15,304 bases of DNA from SIG603 sp963611165 (lineage in GTDB: Bacteria > Bacillota > Clostridia > Oscillospirales > Acutalibacteraceae): contig CAVDQG010000049.1 of assembly GCA_963611165.1 (NCBI GenBank), forward strand, positions 1 through 15,304. The letters run 5' to 3'. The notes under the pieces are model-generated. The model searched no databases and was not told the origin of the DNA. It saw only the letters and a program-made list of their open reading frames with translations. Position numbers and translations under genes: made by a program. Numbering within the stretch: the stretch's first letter is position 1; every line of letters begins with the position of its first letter. Below are positions 7,516-14,939 of the stretch, piece after piece.

Positions 7516-7669
7516 AGACAAGCTTAAAGAATACCTTAACACACGCAAAGAGAAGTTGCAGCGTTATTATTCCGACACAAATGTATATGACGGAGCTGTT
7601 ATCTCTTACGGCGGTTTAAAGGAAATCAATATGCTTTTGAAATGGTTGGAGGAACAAGCCAATGACTAA
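7508..7669 (+). CDS. Small unknown phage protein (53 residues) after the holin
   Basis: A short frame starting MNEDKLKEYLNTRKEKLQ and ending LLKWLEEQAND. GAGGAG at 7495-7500 lies 7 bases before ATG; the start overlaps the holin end and the stop overlaps the next gene start (ATGACTAA), so it sits in a tightly coupled chain, which makes it very likely real. It is charged and helical, without membrane segments, so it is probably cytoplasmic. I do not recognise a family. A role in lysis timing is possible from position only. Confidence 0.72.
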   Translation: MNEDKLKEYLNTRKEKLQRYYSDTNVYDGAVISYGGLKEINMLLKWLEEQAND

Positions 7670-7910
7670 TTATTACTTTGTGAAAGTCCTTGAATTTGAG
7701 GGCAAGACAGAAGCAACAATGACAACTTACGACATCTACGAGAACGCACTCATTGCGTATCACGAAGAAATGGCAGAATCTATCGGAGCAGACGGGCTTA
7801 AGGCGGTCAAGGTAGCTATCCTTGACGGTAATCTGTTCACAATGCTTTACAATGTTTGGGAGAGCGGAAAGGGAGCGAATACAAGCACCGTTCCGATTCC
7901 TGTTTATTAA
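7662..7910 (+). CDS. Small conserved-looking phage protein, unknown function
   Basis: 82 residues starting MTNYYFVKVLEFEGKTEAT, with a predicted strand-helix-strand arrangement (AYHEEMAESIGADGLKAVKVAILDG) and a short Pro/Val tail. GGAGG at 7648-7652 lies 9 bases upstream. It overlaps the 53-residue gene and is the last gene of the holin cluster before a 208-base non-coding stretch. I have an impression that similar proteins occur near holins of Clostridia prophages, but I cannot name a family. No signal peptide or membrane segment. Confidence 0.75.
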   Translation: MTNYYFVKVLEFEGKTEATMTTYDIYENALIAYHEEMAESIGADGLKAVKVAILDGNLFTMLYNVWESGKGANTSTVPIPVY

Positions 7911-7913
7911 GAG

Positions 7914-8110
7914 TACAAGACGGGCTTAGGCTCATTTGTAATATCCTCCTTAAATTATGGCTACGGCGGTTGAAGTTAAACTTTAGCCGCCAATGTAGTC
8001 AGATTTAAGCGGAAACAGGGTAAATTTAAATGAAAATAGATTAAGGGGGAAATTATACCCCTAAATCTAAAACGCAAGGAAAGTGCCTTAAAAGGCTTAA
8101 TTTGAAGAGG
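7914..8110 (+). ncRNA. Candidate structured RNA / leader with hidden ribosome binding site
   Basis: No gene fits in 7911-8118. Three hairpins can be drawn: 7914-7940 (6 bp plus 4 bp); 7959-8000, in which GGCGGTTGAAG pairs with CTTTAGCCGCC across a TTAAA loop and is extended by GGCTAC with GTAGTC; and 8037-8069 (11 of 12 pairs, TAGATTAAGGGG with CCCCTAAATCTA). In addition CCTCCTTAAATTA (7945-7957) can pair with TAATTTGAAGAGG (8098-8110), 12 of 13 positions counting one G-U, enclosing the second and third hairpins and covering the GAGG that serves the gene at 8119. None of the hairpins is followed by a U tract, so they are not ordinary terminators. It may be a translation-controlling leader, or an RNA with an exposed CCUCCU that could act on other ribosome binding sites. 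Hand folding only. Confidence 0.4.
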
Positions 8111-8118
8111 TAGCAAAA

Positions 8119-8442
8119 ATGATTACGCCGAATGTAAGAGAGAAAAAAATCAAGCCGAGATATGCAAACACAAAAGGCTCGTTTGCCGAGGAAGACAATC
8201 CATACTATGAGGGCAATCTCAAAAGCGAGTTCGACAAGGAATTTCTTCACGGCTACGATATGGCAGCAGAGGAAATCTTGCCGTTGTTCTTTGACAACAT
8301 CTATATGTATGAGGACGAGCTTGCAGAGGTCGGAGTTAAGCTCAGGCAGAACACAGTTGAAGTGCTGAAAGAGTGCTTGGCTGATTATGTGGAGACTCAG
8401 AGAAACGATATAGTTGTTTCGATGATTGAGAAAGAAGATTAA
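8119..8442 (+). CDS. Unknown phage protein in the lysis block
   Basis: 107 residues, AAGAGG at 8105-8110, 8 bases before ATG. The N-terminal third is polar and probably disordered (MITPNVREKKIKPRYANTKG, then EEDNPYYEGN); the rest is helical and acidic (FDKEFLHGYDMAAEEILPLF, EVLKECLADYVETQRND). No signal peptide, membrane segment or known motif is visible. It stands alone between two non-coding stretches, after the structured leader described at 7914-8110 and before the lysin. It could be an accessory lysis or late regulatory protein from position alone; I do not recognise it. Confidence 0.7.
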   Translation: MITPNVREKKIKPRYANTKGSFAEEDNPYYEGNLKSEFDKEFLHGYDMAAEEILPLFFDNIYMYEDELAEVGVKLRQNTVEVLKECLADYVETQRNDIVVSMIEKED

Positions 8443-8503
8443 TTTGCCGCCGACATTTGTGTCGGGAGCAAAAAGTTTGAGAAAACAAATTAAAGTTTGA
8501 GAA
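8443..8503 (+). repeat. Inverted repeat plus 12-base direct repeat before the lysin gene
   Basis: TTTGC(8443-8447)..CCGACA(8450-8455)-TTTG-TGTCGG(8460-8465)..GCAAA(8468-8472) forms an 11-bp stem with a small 2x2 internal loop just after the stop of the preceding gene. AAAGTTTGAGAA then occurs twice, at 8472-8483 and 8492-8503, with a 20-base period. No U tract follows on the plus strand. The arrangement could be RNA processing, attenuation or protein binding upstream of the lysin; the sequence does not decide. Confidence 0.5.
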
Positions 8504-8535
8504 CGCAAACATTTTATGCGAGAAAGGAATTTAAT

Positions 8536-9513
8536 ATGGCATATTCGAGATACGGAATTGATGTAGCAGAACATCAGGGAGTTTTGGACTGGAAAGCAAT
8601 CAAGAATGAGGGCAAAGTCAGATTTGCAATTCTTAGATGCGGTTACGGTTCGGACTATACTAATCAGGATGACGGACAGTTTGAAAACAATGTCAGAGGT
8701 TGCGAGGAGAATAAAATCCCTTACGGAGTTTACATTTACTCATACGCAACAAATACCGATATGGCAAAGAGCGAAGCGGAGCACGTCAAGAGACTTCTCA
8801 AGAAGTGCGGTTCTTGGTTCAGACTCGGCGTTTGGTACGATGTCGAGGAGCAGTCACAGCTTAACTTAGGCGGTCAGATGAACGATATTCTCAACGCTTG
8901 GCGTTCTGCTATGGGCAAGCCGAAGAACTGCCGAAGAATCGGACTTTACGTCAATCCGAACTTCCTCAACAACTGCTTCAGAAACATTTCTGATGATGTT
9001 CCTCTTTGGGTAGCTTGCTGGGGCGGTGACAAGCCGACAGGCGACAAGTACAAGAATATGGTTATGTGGCAGTGGGGCACAGCGAAGAATCTTAACGGTA
9101 CTCACGGCGATGTAGACGGAGATTACTGTTATATCTCAATCTATCACGATTATCTCTACGGCAAGAAGTCGACTTCAACCAACAAGAACACAAAGAGCGT
9201 TGCAGAGCTTGCACAGGAAGTCTTGGACGGCAAGTGGGGTAACGGTGACGAGAGAAAGCAGAAGCTTGAAAAAGCAGGATACAACTACTCAAAGGTTCAG
9301 GCTAAAGTAAATGAGCTTGTAGCCGCTAAGAACAGCTACAAGGCAAAGGTCAAGGCAACAAGCGGTTTGAATTGCAGAAGCGGTGCGGGCACAACTTATC
9401 CGGTCGTCAAGGCTTATCCTTACGGAACTGTTATCACAATCACAGAGACATCTAATAACTGGGGCAAGACCTCGGACGGATGGGTGAGCTTAGAGTGGGT
9501 AACTAGAATTTAA
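8536..9513 (+). CDS. Endolysin: GH25 muramidase with CW_7 and SH3 wall-binding domains
   Basis: 325 residues from ATG 8536, with AAAGGA at 8523-8528; an in-frame TTG at 8497 lacks a binding site. Residues 5-200 are a GH25 lysozyme domain: YGIDVAEHQG with D9, the catalytic pair region VWYDVEEQ with D102 and E104, and HGDVDGDY near 190-197. It cuts the MurNAc-GlcNAc bond of peptidoglycan. Residues 221-265 (SVAELAQEVLDGKWGNGDER, then LEKAGYNYSKVQAKVNELV) are a CPL-7/CW_7 wall-binding domain, and 268-325 (GLNCRSGAGTTYPVVKAYPYGT, ending GWVSLEWVTRI) an SH3b domain. There is no signal peptide, so export depends on the holin. By hand count 25 of 30 Lys codons are AAG, against 4 of 17 and 2 of 11 in the genes at 5302 and 9535, a sign of different origin. 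Confidence 0.93.
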   Translation: MAYSRYGIDVAEHQGVLDWKAIKNEGKVRFAILRCGYGSDYTNQDDGQFENNVRGCEENKIPYGVYIYSYATNTDMAKSEAEHVKRLLKKCGSWFRLGVWYDVEEQSQLNLGGQMNDILNAWRSAMGKPKNCRRIGLYVNPNFLNNCFRNISDDVPLWVACWGGDKPTGDKYKNMVMWQWGTAKNLNGTHGDVDGDYCYISIYHDYLYGKKSTSTNKNTKSVAELAQEVLDGKWGNGDERKQKLEKAGYNYSKVQAKVNELVAAKNSYKAKVKATSGLNCRSGAGTTYPVVKAYPYGTVITITETSNNWGKTSDGWVSLEWVTRI

Positions 9514-9534
9514 TATCAGAAAGTGAAATCGTGT

Positions 9535-9912
9535 ATGATAAAATTTAAGCACACTGGAAATTTTTCTAAAACCACACGATTTTTGGAGAGAGCTAAAGAA
9601 TCCGTAAAACTCGGTGATTTGGACCGTTACGGACGAGAAGGTGTTGCAGCTCTTTCGTCCGCAACACCTGTCGATACCGGTTTAACTGCAAAATCATGGT
9701 ATTACAAAATCACAAATCAAAGCGGAACTGCTAAAATTACATTTTACAATTCAAATATTCAAAATGGAGTTCCGATTGCGATAATTTTGCAATATGGGCA
9801 TGGCACAAGAAACGGTGGTTGGGTAGAAGGACGAGATTACATCAACCCCGCTATTCAACCGATTTTTGATAAAATAACAGATCAAGCGTGGAAGGAGGTA
9901 ACGAAAACATGA
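9535..9912 (+). CDS. HK97 gp10-family tail protein upstream of the tape measure
   Basis: 125 residues from ATG 9535 (MIKFKHTGNFSKTTRFLERA). A GTG 12 bases earlier is in frame, but the family normally begins with an MIxFxHxGxFSKT-type sequence. AAGTG at 9521-9525 is a weak ribosome binding site. The body shows the gp10 pattern: VAALSSATPVDTGLTAKSWY, then NSNIQNGVPIAIILQYGHGT and GWVEGRDYINPAIQPIFDKI. Such proteins take part in head-tail joining or tail completion. It overlaps the tape measure by 4 bases (ATGA), so the two are translationally coupled. In many phages gp10 lies beside the head-closure and terminator genes; here it is parted from them by about 5.4 kb. Codon use is AAA-rich like the chaperones and tape measure. 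Confidence 0.82.
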   Translation: MIKFKHTGNFSKTTRFLERAKESVKLGDLDRYGREGVAALSSATPVDTGLTAKSWYYKITNQSGTAKITFYNSNIQNGVPIAIILQYGHGTRNGGWVEGRDYINPAIQPIFDKITDQAWKEVTKT

Positions 9913-12900
9913 GCAAAACGATTGACGAAAGAGTTGTCGAAATGCGATTCGACAACAAGCAATTCGAATCTGGAATTTCTAAGACATTATCTTCTTTAGA
10001 TGCATTAAAAGAAAAATTGAATCTTGATGGGGCAACCAAGGGTCTAAAAAGCGTTAAAAATGCAGCCGAAAGTATCAACTTGACCATAGTAAGCGCTGCG
10101 ATTGATACTGTAAAGGATAAGTTTTCTGCATTAGGGGTTACAGCTGTAACCGCGCTTACCAACATTACCAACTCAATTGTTAACACTGGTAAGCAGATGC
10201 TTAATTCATTGACCTTAGAGCCGATAATGACAGGTTTTCAGGAATATGAAACCCAGATTAATGCTGTTCAGACGATTCTTGCTAATACTTCTTCTAAAGG
10301 CACAACTCTGGATCAAGTAAATAACGCATTAGACCAATTGAACCACTATGCTGATAAGACCATCTATAACTTTACCGAAATGACCCGAAATATCGGTACA
10401 TTTACGGCAGCAGGCGTAGATCTAGATACATCTGTTTCGGCAATTCAGGGAATAGCTAACCTCGCAGCGGTATCAGGTTCTACCTCTCAGCAAGCATCAA
10501 CCGCGATGTACCAGCTTTCTCAGGCTTTGGCAGCTGGTAAAGTACAGTTGCAGGACTGGAACTCTGTCGTAAACGCCGGTATGGGCGGACAGGTATTTCA
10601 GGATGCGTTAATACGCACATCTGAACTTTTGGGAACTGGCGCTAAAGAAGCAATTAATACTTACGGCTCGTTTCGCGAGTCATTAACCCAAGGTGCATGG
10701 TTAACGACCGATGTATTAACCGAAACACTTAAGCAATTTGCGGGTGTTTATTCGGAAGCAGACCTTATTCAGCAAGGATTTACCGAAGAACAAGCGAAAT
10801 CGATAGCTGCGATGTCCGTGACTGCAGAAGAAGCCGCAACCAAGGTTAAAACGTTTAGTCAGCTGATTGATACTCTAAAAGAAGCAGTACAGTCAGGTTG
10901 GACTCAAAGTTGGGAAATTATAGTCGGTGACTTTGAAGAAGCGAAAGAACTTTTAACATCCGTTAGTGATACGTTTGGCGCAATTATAAACGCCCAATCA
11001 AACGCAAGAAATGAACTATTACAAGGTTGGAAAGATCTCGGCGGCCGAACTGATATTATCGAAGGTCTGAAAAACATATTTGTTGCTCTAGGCGATGCGA
11101 TAGCTCATGTTGCATTTGTTTTTCGAAGAGTATTTCCGGCCACGACTGCCCAACAACTTAAGGATATTTCTGAAAAATTCAGAAACTTTACCGAAAAACT
11201 AAAACTAAGCGACGATGCCGCAATGGTCTTAAAGAAGAATTTTAAAGGTTTATTCTCTATTTTTGACATAGCACGGCGAGCTTTTTCTGCAATAATTACT
11301 GCTATAAGCCCATTGTTTTCGGTAGTGTTAGGCTTGGGAAAGTCATTCTTTAGCTTAACTGGTGAAATAGGGTATGCCATTTACCAATTCGATTGGTTTT
11401 TGAAACGATCTGGTGCGTTCAAAAAGCTAGGGACCGCAGTATCTAAGATCATTGATAAGGTTATCAAATCAATAGATAACGTCGTAGATTATTTTAGACC
11501 GATTGCCGAAGAAATTGAAAAAAAAATAATAGAGATCAAAGAAAAACTTACCGCTAATGATTTCGAAAAAATTAAAGAAATACTTTCTAAGATACACAAT
11601 ATAACCATAAAACTCGGAAAAATAGCTGTGCACTATCTGAAAGAAGCCACTGACAAACTAACTGACTTTATCAAAACAAGTGGTGCCTTGGAAAAGGTAA
11701 AAACCGAATTTTCAAAAATAATTAAATATGTGAAAAATGTAGTCGATAGATTAAGTAAGATCGATTCTATTGATGATATTGTCACCATTTTTAAAGATGT
11801 TAAGAATGATGCCATAGATTATATTTCGGAAAAAGTTTCGAAACTTGGAGAACTTTTCAATAATCTCAAGACCTCAATAAGCGAATTTAGAGACTCGGCA
11901 ATACAGCATTTAAATTCAGCAGGAGAAGGTGTAGATTCCTTCAAAGGAAAACTCGCCAGCTTGATAAGTTTTTTGGGAACAAAATTCGACAATATCGGTT
12001 TCGGCGAAGTAGCCACGGTAGTCCTTGGGGTCGGAATGATAACGTCCCTTAAAAAACTTGGCAAGGCCTTATCCGCTTTAGCCGAACCTTTACAAAATAT
12101 ATCGGAAATAACCGAAAAATTTGGTGGCATTCTTACTGGCGTCCAAAAAGTACTTAAAGCGTACGCATTACAAGTTAAATCAAAAGCTTTACTAAATATA
12201 GCAATAGCAATCGGCATCTTAGCAGGGTCGATTGCGCTACTCAGCTTATTAGATACAGGAAAAATGTGGGGTGCAATTGCTGCGTTAACCGCATTGGTTG
12301 CACTTTTGGTTGGTGTGTCCGCAGCAATGGGTGCCATCAGCAAGATAGGTGGTGCTAATTTCAAAGGTACAGCCTCAATTGTTGGTTTAGCTGCATCATT
12401 GATGATTTTGGTGTTGGCTTTAAAAACTTTGGATGGATTGAACAGCAATAAAGTTTGGCAAAATATGTTAGTTTTATCAGCCCTTGCAGTGGGCTTGGGC
12501 ACAATAGCGACCATACTAGGAATAGTTGCTCCCGAAATGACCAAAGGATCATTAGCTATGCTTTCTTTGTCATTGGCGATATTAAAGATGGTAGAGGCAA
12601 TGAAAGAAATCGACAGGCTAAATCTGAATGATGCCGAAGGATCTCTAAAAACCTTGAAAAATTTAACGAGAATTTTAGCAAAGACTGCTCGATCGTGTCG
12701 TTCGTTAACTTTGGGGTCCGCAGCTGGAATATTATCAATTGCCGTATCGATTAAGCTTTTAGTATCTGTTTTTAAAGATTTAGCTTCAATGGATGTAAGC
12801 AATGTTAAAAGTGCAATGAAGAGTTTTGCAGAAATAACTGCAATGTTTGCGATTTTAATAATGTCCACTAATTTCGCCGGGGAATTTGCTGCCCAAGCGG

Positions 12901-14939
12901 GGCTATCTATTCTCGCCATGTCTGCATCTTTACTACTAATAACTGTTGCAATTAAAAATATGTCTGGTATAGACGAAAGCGGTCTAGCTAATGCTACGAA
13001 AGCTGTTGCGTCACTTTTAGTCATATTCGGATTAGTAACTGCCCTTTCTAATTATGCTGGCGAAAATGCTGTTAAAGCTGGTGCGATGCTATTATTGATG
13101 TCAGCTTCGTTAGTTGTTTTAACTGGGGTTATTCTAGTTCTCAGTCAAATTGATCCCGATGGTCTATATCGTGCAGTAGCGGCAATTTCGGTTTTGGAAT
13201 TTATGTTTGCCGGGTTGATTGCCGTCACCAAATTGGCTGAAGATTGCAAAGGAACTCTGATCACTCTTTCTGTGACCATAGGTGTTTTAGCCGTGTCATT
13301 AGGTGCGTTATCAATGGTAAACTCTGAAAACTTAAAGGCCGCCGCGACATCGTTGTCTATGGTGATGGCTATGCTTTCATTAATGATTGCCAGCACAAAA
13401 TTGGCAAAAGATGCTGAAGGCGTGTTGGTCATGGTGGCTTTAATAATTGGAGTATTAGGTGGAATTTTGTATGCTATTGCAAGCTTGCCAACCGGTGCGG
13501 CGATACCAGCTGCTGAAGCATTGTCTATTTTATTACTTTCCATGTCGGCATCTTTAGTAATACTAAGTAAAGCGGGAAAGGTGTCGATTACCGCACTAGG
13601 CGCAATGGCGGCACTAACCTTAATTACTGCTGGCTTAGCTGTAATTATAGGTTATTTATCTTCCATGAATTTAGGCTCAACTTTGGAAATCGCTGAAAGT
13701 CTATCAGTATTACTGCTGTCACTCTCTGCTTCGTGCTCTATCTTAGCTTTAGCCGGTCTTGCAGGCCCTGCAGTCTTTGTAGGAATAGGTGCTTTAGCAA
13801 CTCTCATAGTTGGTATTGGCTCATTAATGGCAGGAATAGGAGCATTAGTAACTTATTTCCCCAACCTAGAGCAGTTTGTCACAAAAGGCATTTCTTTGTT
13901 GAATTCCATTGGATATGGCATAGGTTCGTTTTTGGGAAGTGCAATTTCTGGTTTTTTAGAAGGCACAACGAGCGGCATGCCTGCGATGGCAGAAAATTTG
14001 TCTGACTTTATGGAAAAAATCCAGCCTTTCTGTGAAGGAGCCGCAAATTTAAATGCCGATGCATTAGCTGGTGTAGAGAATTTATCAACAGCAATCAAAT
14101 GCCTTTCAAATGCAAATTTAACAGATTCAATCTCGTCTTTCTTTGGGGGTGGGCGCTCACTCTCAGAATTTGCATCTCAGTTGAGCCCACTCGGAACAGC
14201 AATGAAAGAGTTCTCAGATTCGGTATATGGTATTGATGAAAGCGCAGTTACGACAAGTGCCACTTGCGGCAAAATGTTAGCAGAAATGGCTGCAACCCTT
14301 CCAAATTCAGGCGGCATAATCAGTTGGTTCACCGGAAACAATGATATAGGCGCTTTTGGGGACCAACTAGTTCCTTTTGGAGAAGCCATGAAAAAATACT
14401 CTGACGCCGTCACCGGATTAGACGAAGGTGCCGTTACAAGCAGTGCTTCTGCCGGAAAAACTTTATCGGAACTGGCGAACAACCTACCAAATTCAGGCGG
14501 CCTATCAGGCTTATTCTTTGGTAACAACGACATTGATACTTTTGGAACACAGCTTTTGTCGTTTGGACGAGCAATTAAGCAATATTCTTATGTAGTAACG
14601 GGATTAGACACAGATGCAGTCACAGCAAGTGCTTCTGCGGGGCAGACACTTGCCGAACTGGCGAACAACCTACCAAATTCAGGAGGCAAAGTTTCAAAAT
14701 GGTTTTTAGGTGAACAAGACTTAGCAGTTTTTGGCACCCAACTTTTAGCATTTGGACGAGCAATTAAGCAATATTCTAATGTAGTTGTAGGATTAGATGC
14801 CGATGCCGTTAATACAAGTGCTACTTCGAAACCGACCAACTTAGCTCTACAACAACCGAGTTTGGAAATCTTATCGACCTTGCCTCGGGGGCTACAGATA
14901 TTGACACCAGCGGAATGTCTACATTTGCTCAAAACTTAA
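9909..14939 (+). CDS. Tape measure protein, main frame (broken near its 3' end)
   Basis: 1676 residues from ATG 9909; AAGGAGGT at 9892-9899 is 9 bases upstream, so the in-frame GTG at 9888 is not used. The N-terminus MSKTIDERVVEMRFDNKQFESGI and residues about 98-250 (GFQEYETQINAVQTILANTS, NFTEMTRNIGTFTAAGVDLD, VQLQDWNSVVNAGMGGQVFQ) match the tape measure N-terminal domain. About 488-690 is charged helix or coiled coil; 698-1318 is a long run of hydrophobic helical segments; about 1411-1640 holds tandem repeats. The protein sets tail length and helps DNA entry. The last roughly 35 residues (from SKPTNLALQQPS) are unlike the repeats and are probably out of frame: the expected sequence continues in the -1 frame (see 14813-15304). 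With that part the protein exceeds 1800 residues, pointing to a long tail. Confidence 0.9.
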   Translation: MSKTIDERVVEMRFDNKQFESGISKTLSSLDALKEKLNLDGATKGLKSVKNAAESINLTIVSAAIDTVKDKFSALGVTAVTALTNITNSIVNTGKQMLNSLTLEPIMTGFQEYETQINAVQTILANTSSKGTTLDQVNNALDQLNHYADKTIYNFTEMTRNIGTFTAAGVDLDTSVSAIQGIANLAAVSGSTSQQASTAMYQLSQALAAGKVQLQDWNSVVNAGMGGQVFQDALIRTSELLGTGAKEAINTYGSFRESLTQGAWLTTDVLTETLKQFAGVYSEADLIQQGFTEEQAKSIAAMSVTAEEAATKVKTFSQLIDTLKEAVQSGWTQSWEIIVGDFEEAKELLTSVSDTFGAIINAQSNARNELLQGWKDLGGRTDIIEGLKNIFVALGDAIAHVAFVFRRVFPATTAQQLKDISEKFRNFTEKLKLSDDAAMVLKKNFKGLFSIFDIARRAFSAIITAISPLFSVVLGLGKSFFSLTGEIGYAIYQFDWFLKRSGAFKKLGTAVSKIIDKVIKSIDNVVDYFRPIAEEIEKKIIEIKEKLTANDFEKIKEILSKIHNITIKLGKIAVHYLKEATDKLTDFIKTSGALEKVKTEFSKIIKYVKNVVDRLSKIDSIDDIVTIFKDVKNDAIDYISEKVSKLGELFNNLKTSISEFRDSAIQHLNSAGEGVDSFKGKLASLISFLGTKFDNIGFGEVATVVLGVGMITSLKKLGKALSALAEPLQNISEITEKFGGILTGVQKVLKAYALQVKSKALLNIAIAIGILAGSIALLSLLDTGKMWGAIAALTALVALLVGVSAAMGAISKIGGANFKGTASIVGLAASLMILVLALKTLDGLNSNKVWQNMLVLSALAVGLGTIATILGIVAPEMTKGSLAMLSLSLAILKMVEAMKEIDRLNLNDAEGSLKTLKNLTRILAKTARSCRSLTLGSAAGILSIAVSIKLLVSVFKDLASMDVSNVKSAMKSFAEITAMFAILIMSTNFAGEFAAQAGLSILAMSASLLLITVAIKNMSGIDESGLANATKAVASLLVIFGLVTALSNYAGENAVKAGAMLLLMSASLVVLTGVILVLSQIDPDGLYRAVAAISVLEFMFAGLIAVTKLAEDCKGTLITLSVTIGVLAVSLGALSMVNSENLKAAATSLSMVMAMLSLMIASTKLAKDAEGVLVMVALIIGVLGGILYAIASLPTGAAIPAAEALSILLLSMSASLVILSKAGKVSITALGAMAALTLITAGLAVIIGYLSSMNLGSTLEIAESLSVLLLSLSASCSILALAGLAGPAVFVGIGALATLIVGIGSLMAGIGALVTYFPNLEQFVTKGISLLNSIGYGIGSFLGSAISGFLEGTTSGMPAMAENLSDFMEKIQPFCEGAANLNADALAGVENLSTAIKCLSNANLTDSISSFFGGGRSLSEFASQLSPLGTAMKEFSDSVYGIDESAVTTSATCGKMLAEMAATLPNSGGIISWFTGNNDIGAFGDQLVPFGEAMKKYSDAVTGLDEGAVTSSASAGKTLSELANNLPNSGGLSGLFFGNNDIDTFGTQLLSFGRAIKQYSYVVTGLDTDAVTASASAGQTLAELANNLPNSGGKVSKWFLGEQDLAVFGTQLLAFGRAIKQYSNVVVGLDADAVNTSATSKPTNLALQQPSLEILSTLPRGLQILTPAECLHLLKT
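14160..14825 (+). repeat. Tandem repeats of about 62-63 residues in the tape measure gene
   Basis: Nearly four copies of a unit of the form FGxQLxxFGxAxKxYSxxVxGLDxxAVxxSAxxGxxLxELAxxLPNSGG. At the DNA level the last copies are almost identical: a 29-base match at 14469-14497 and 14655-14683 (186 bases apart), and a 34-base near match starting at 14562 and 14751 (189 bases apart). Such repeats can add or lose units and so change tail length. Confidence 0.85.

Noticed and set aside
7900..7960. Minus-strand AAGGAGG followed by an ATG and a 32-codon frame (about 7840-7935)
   Set aside because: It overlaps the 82-residue gene in antisense, has no recognisable product and lies opposite the whole operon; the CCTCCT is better explained as part of the RNA structure.
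8497..8536. Earlier TTG start for the lysin
   Set aside because: It falls in the direct repeat region; ATG 8536 with AAAGGA gives the normal GH25 N-terminus.
11819..13024. Long 401-residue open frame on the minus strand
   Set aside because: It lies opposite the hydrophobic part of the tape measure, has low-complexity Ala/Ile/Ser content, no convincing ribosome binding site and no family pattern; it is an antisense shadow of codon bias.
14820..14850. Programmed -1 frameshift as explanation of the broken tape measure
   Set aside because: The sequence around TCG AAA CCG offers no re-pairing in the -1 frame and no stem follows closely; a lost base is simpler.
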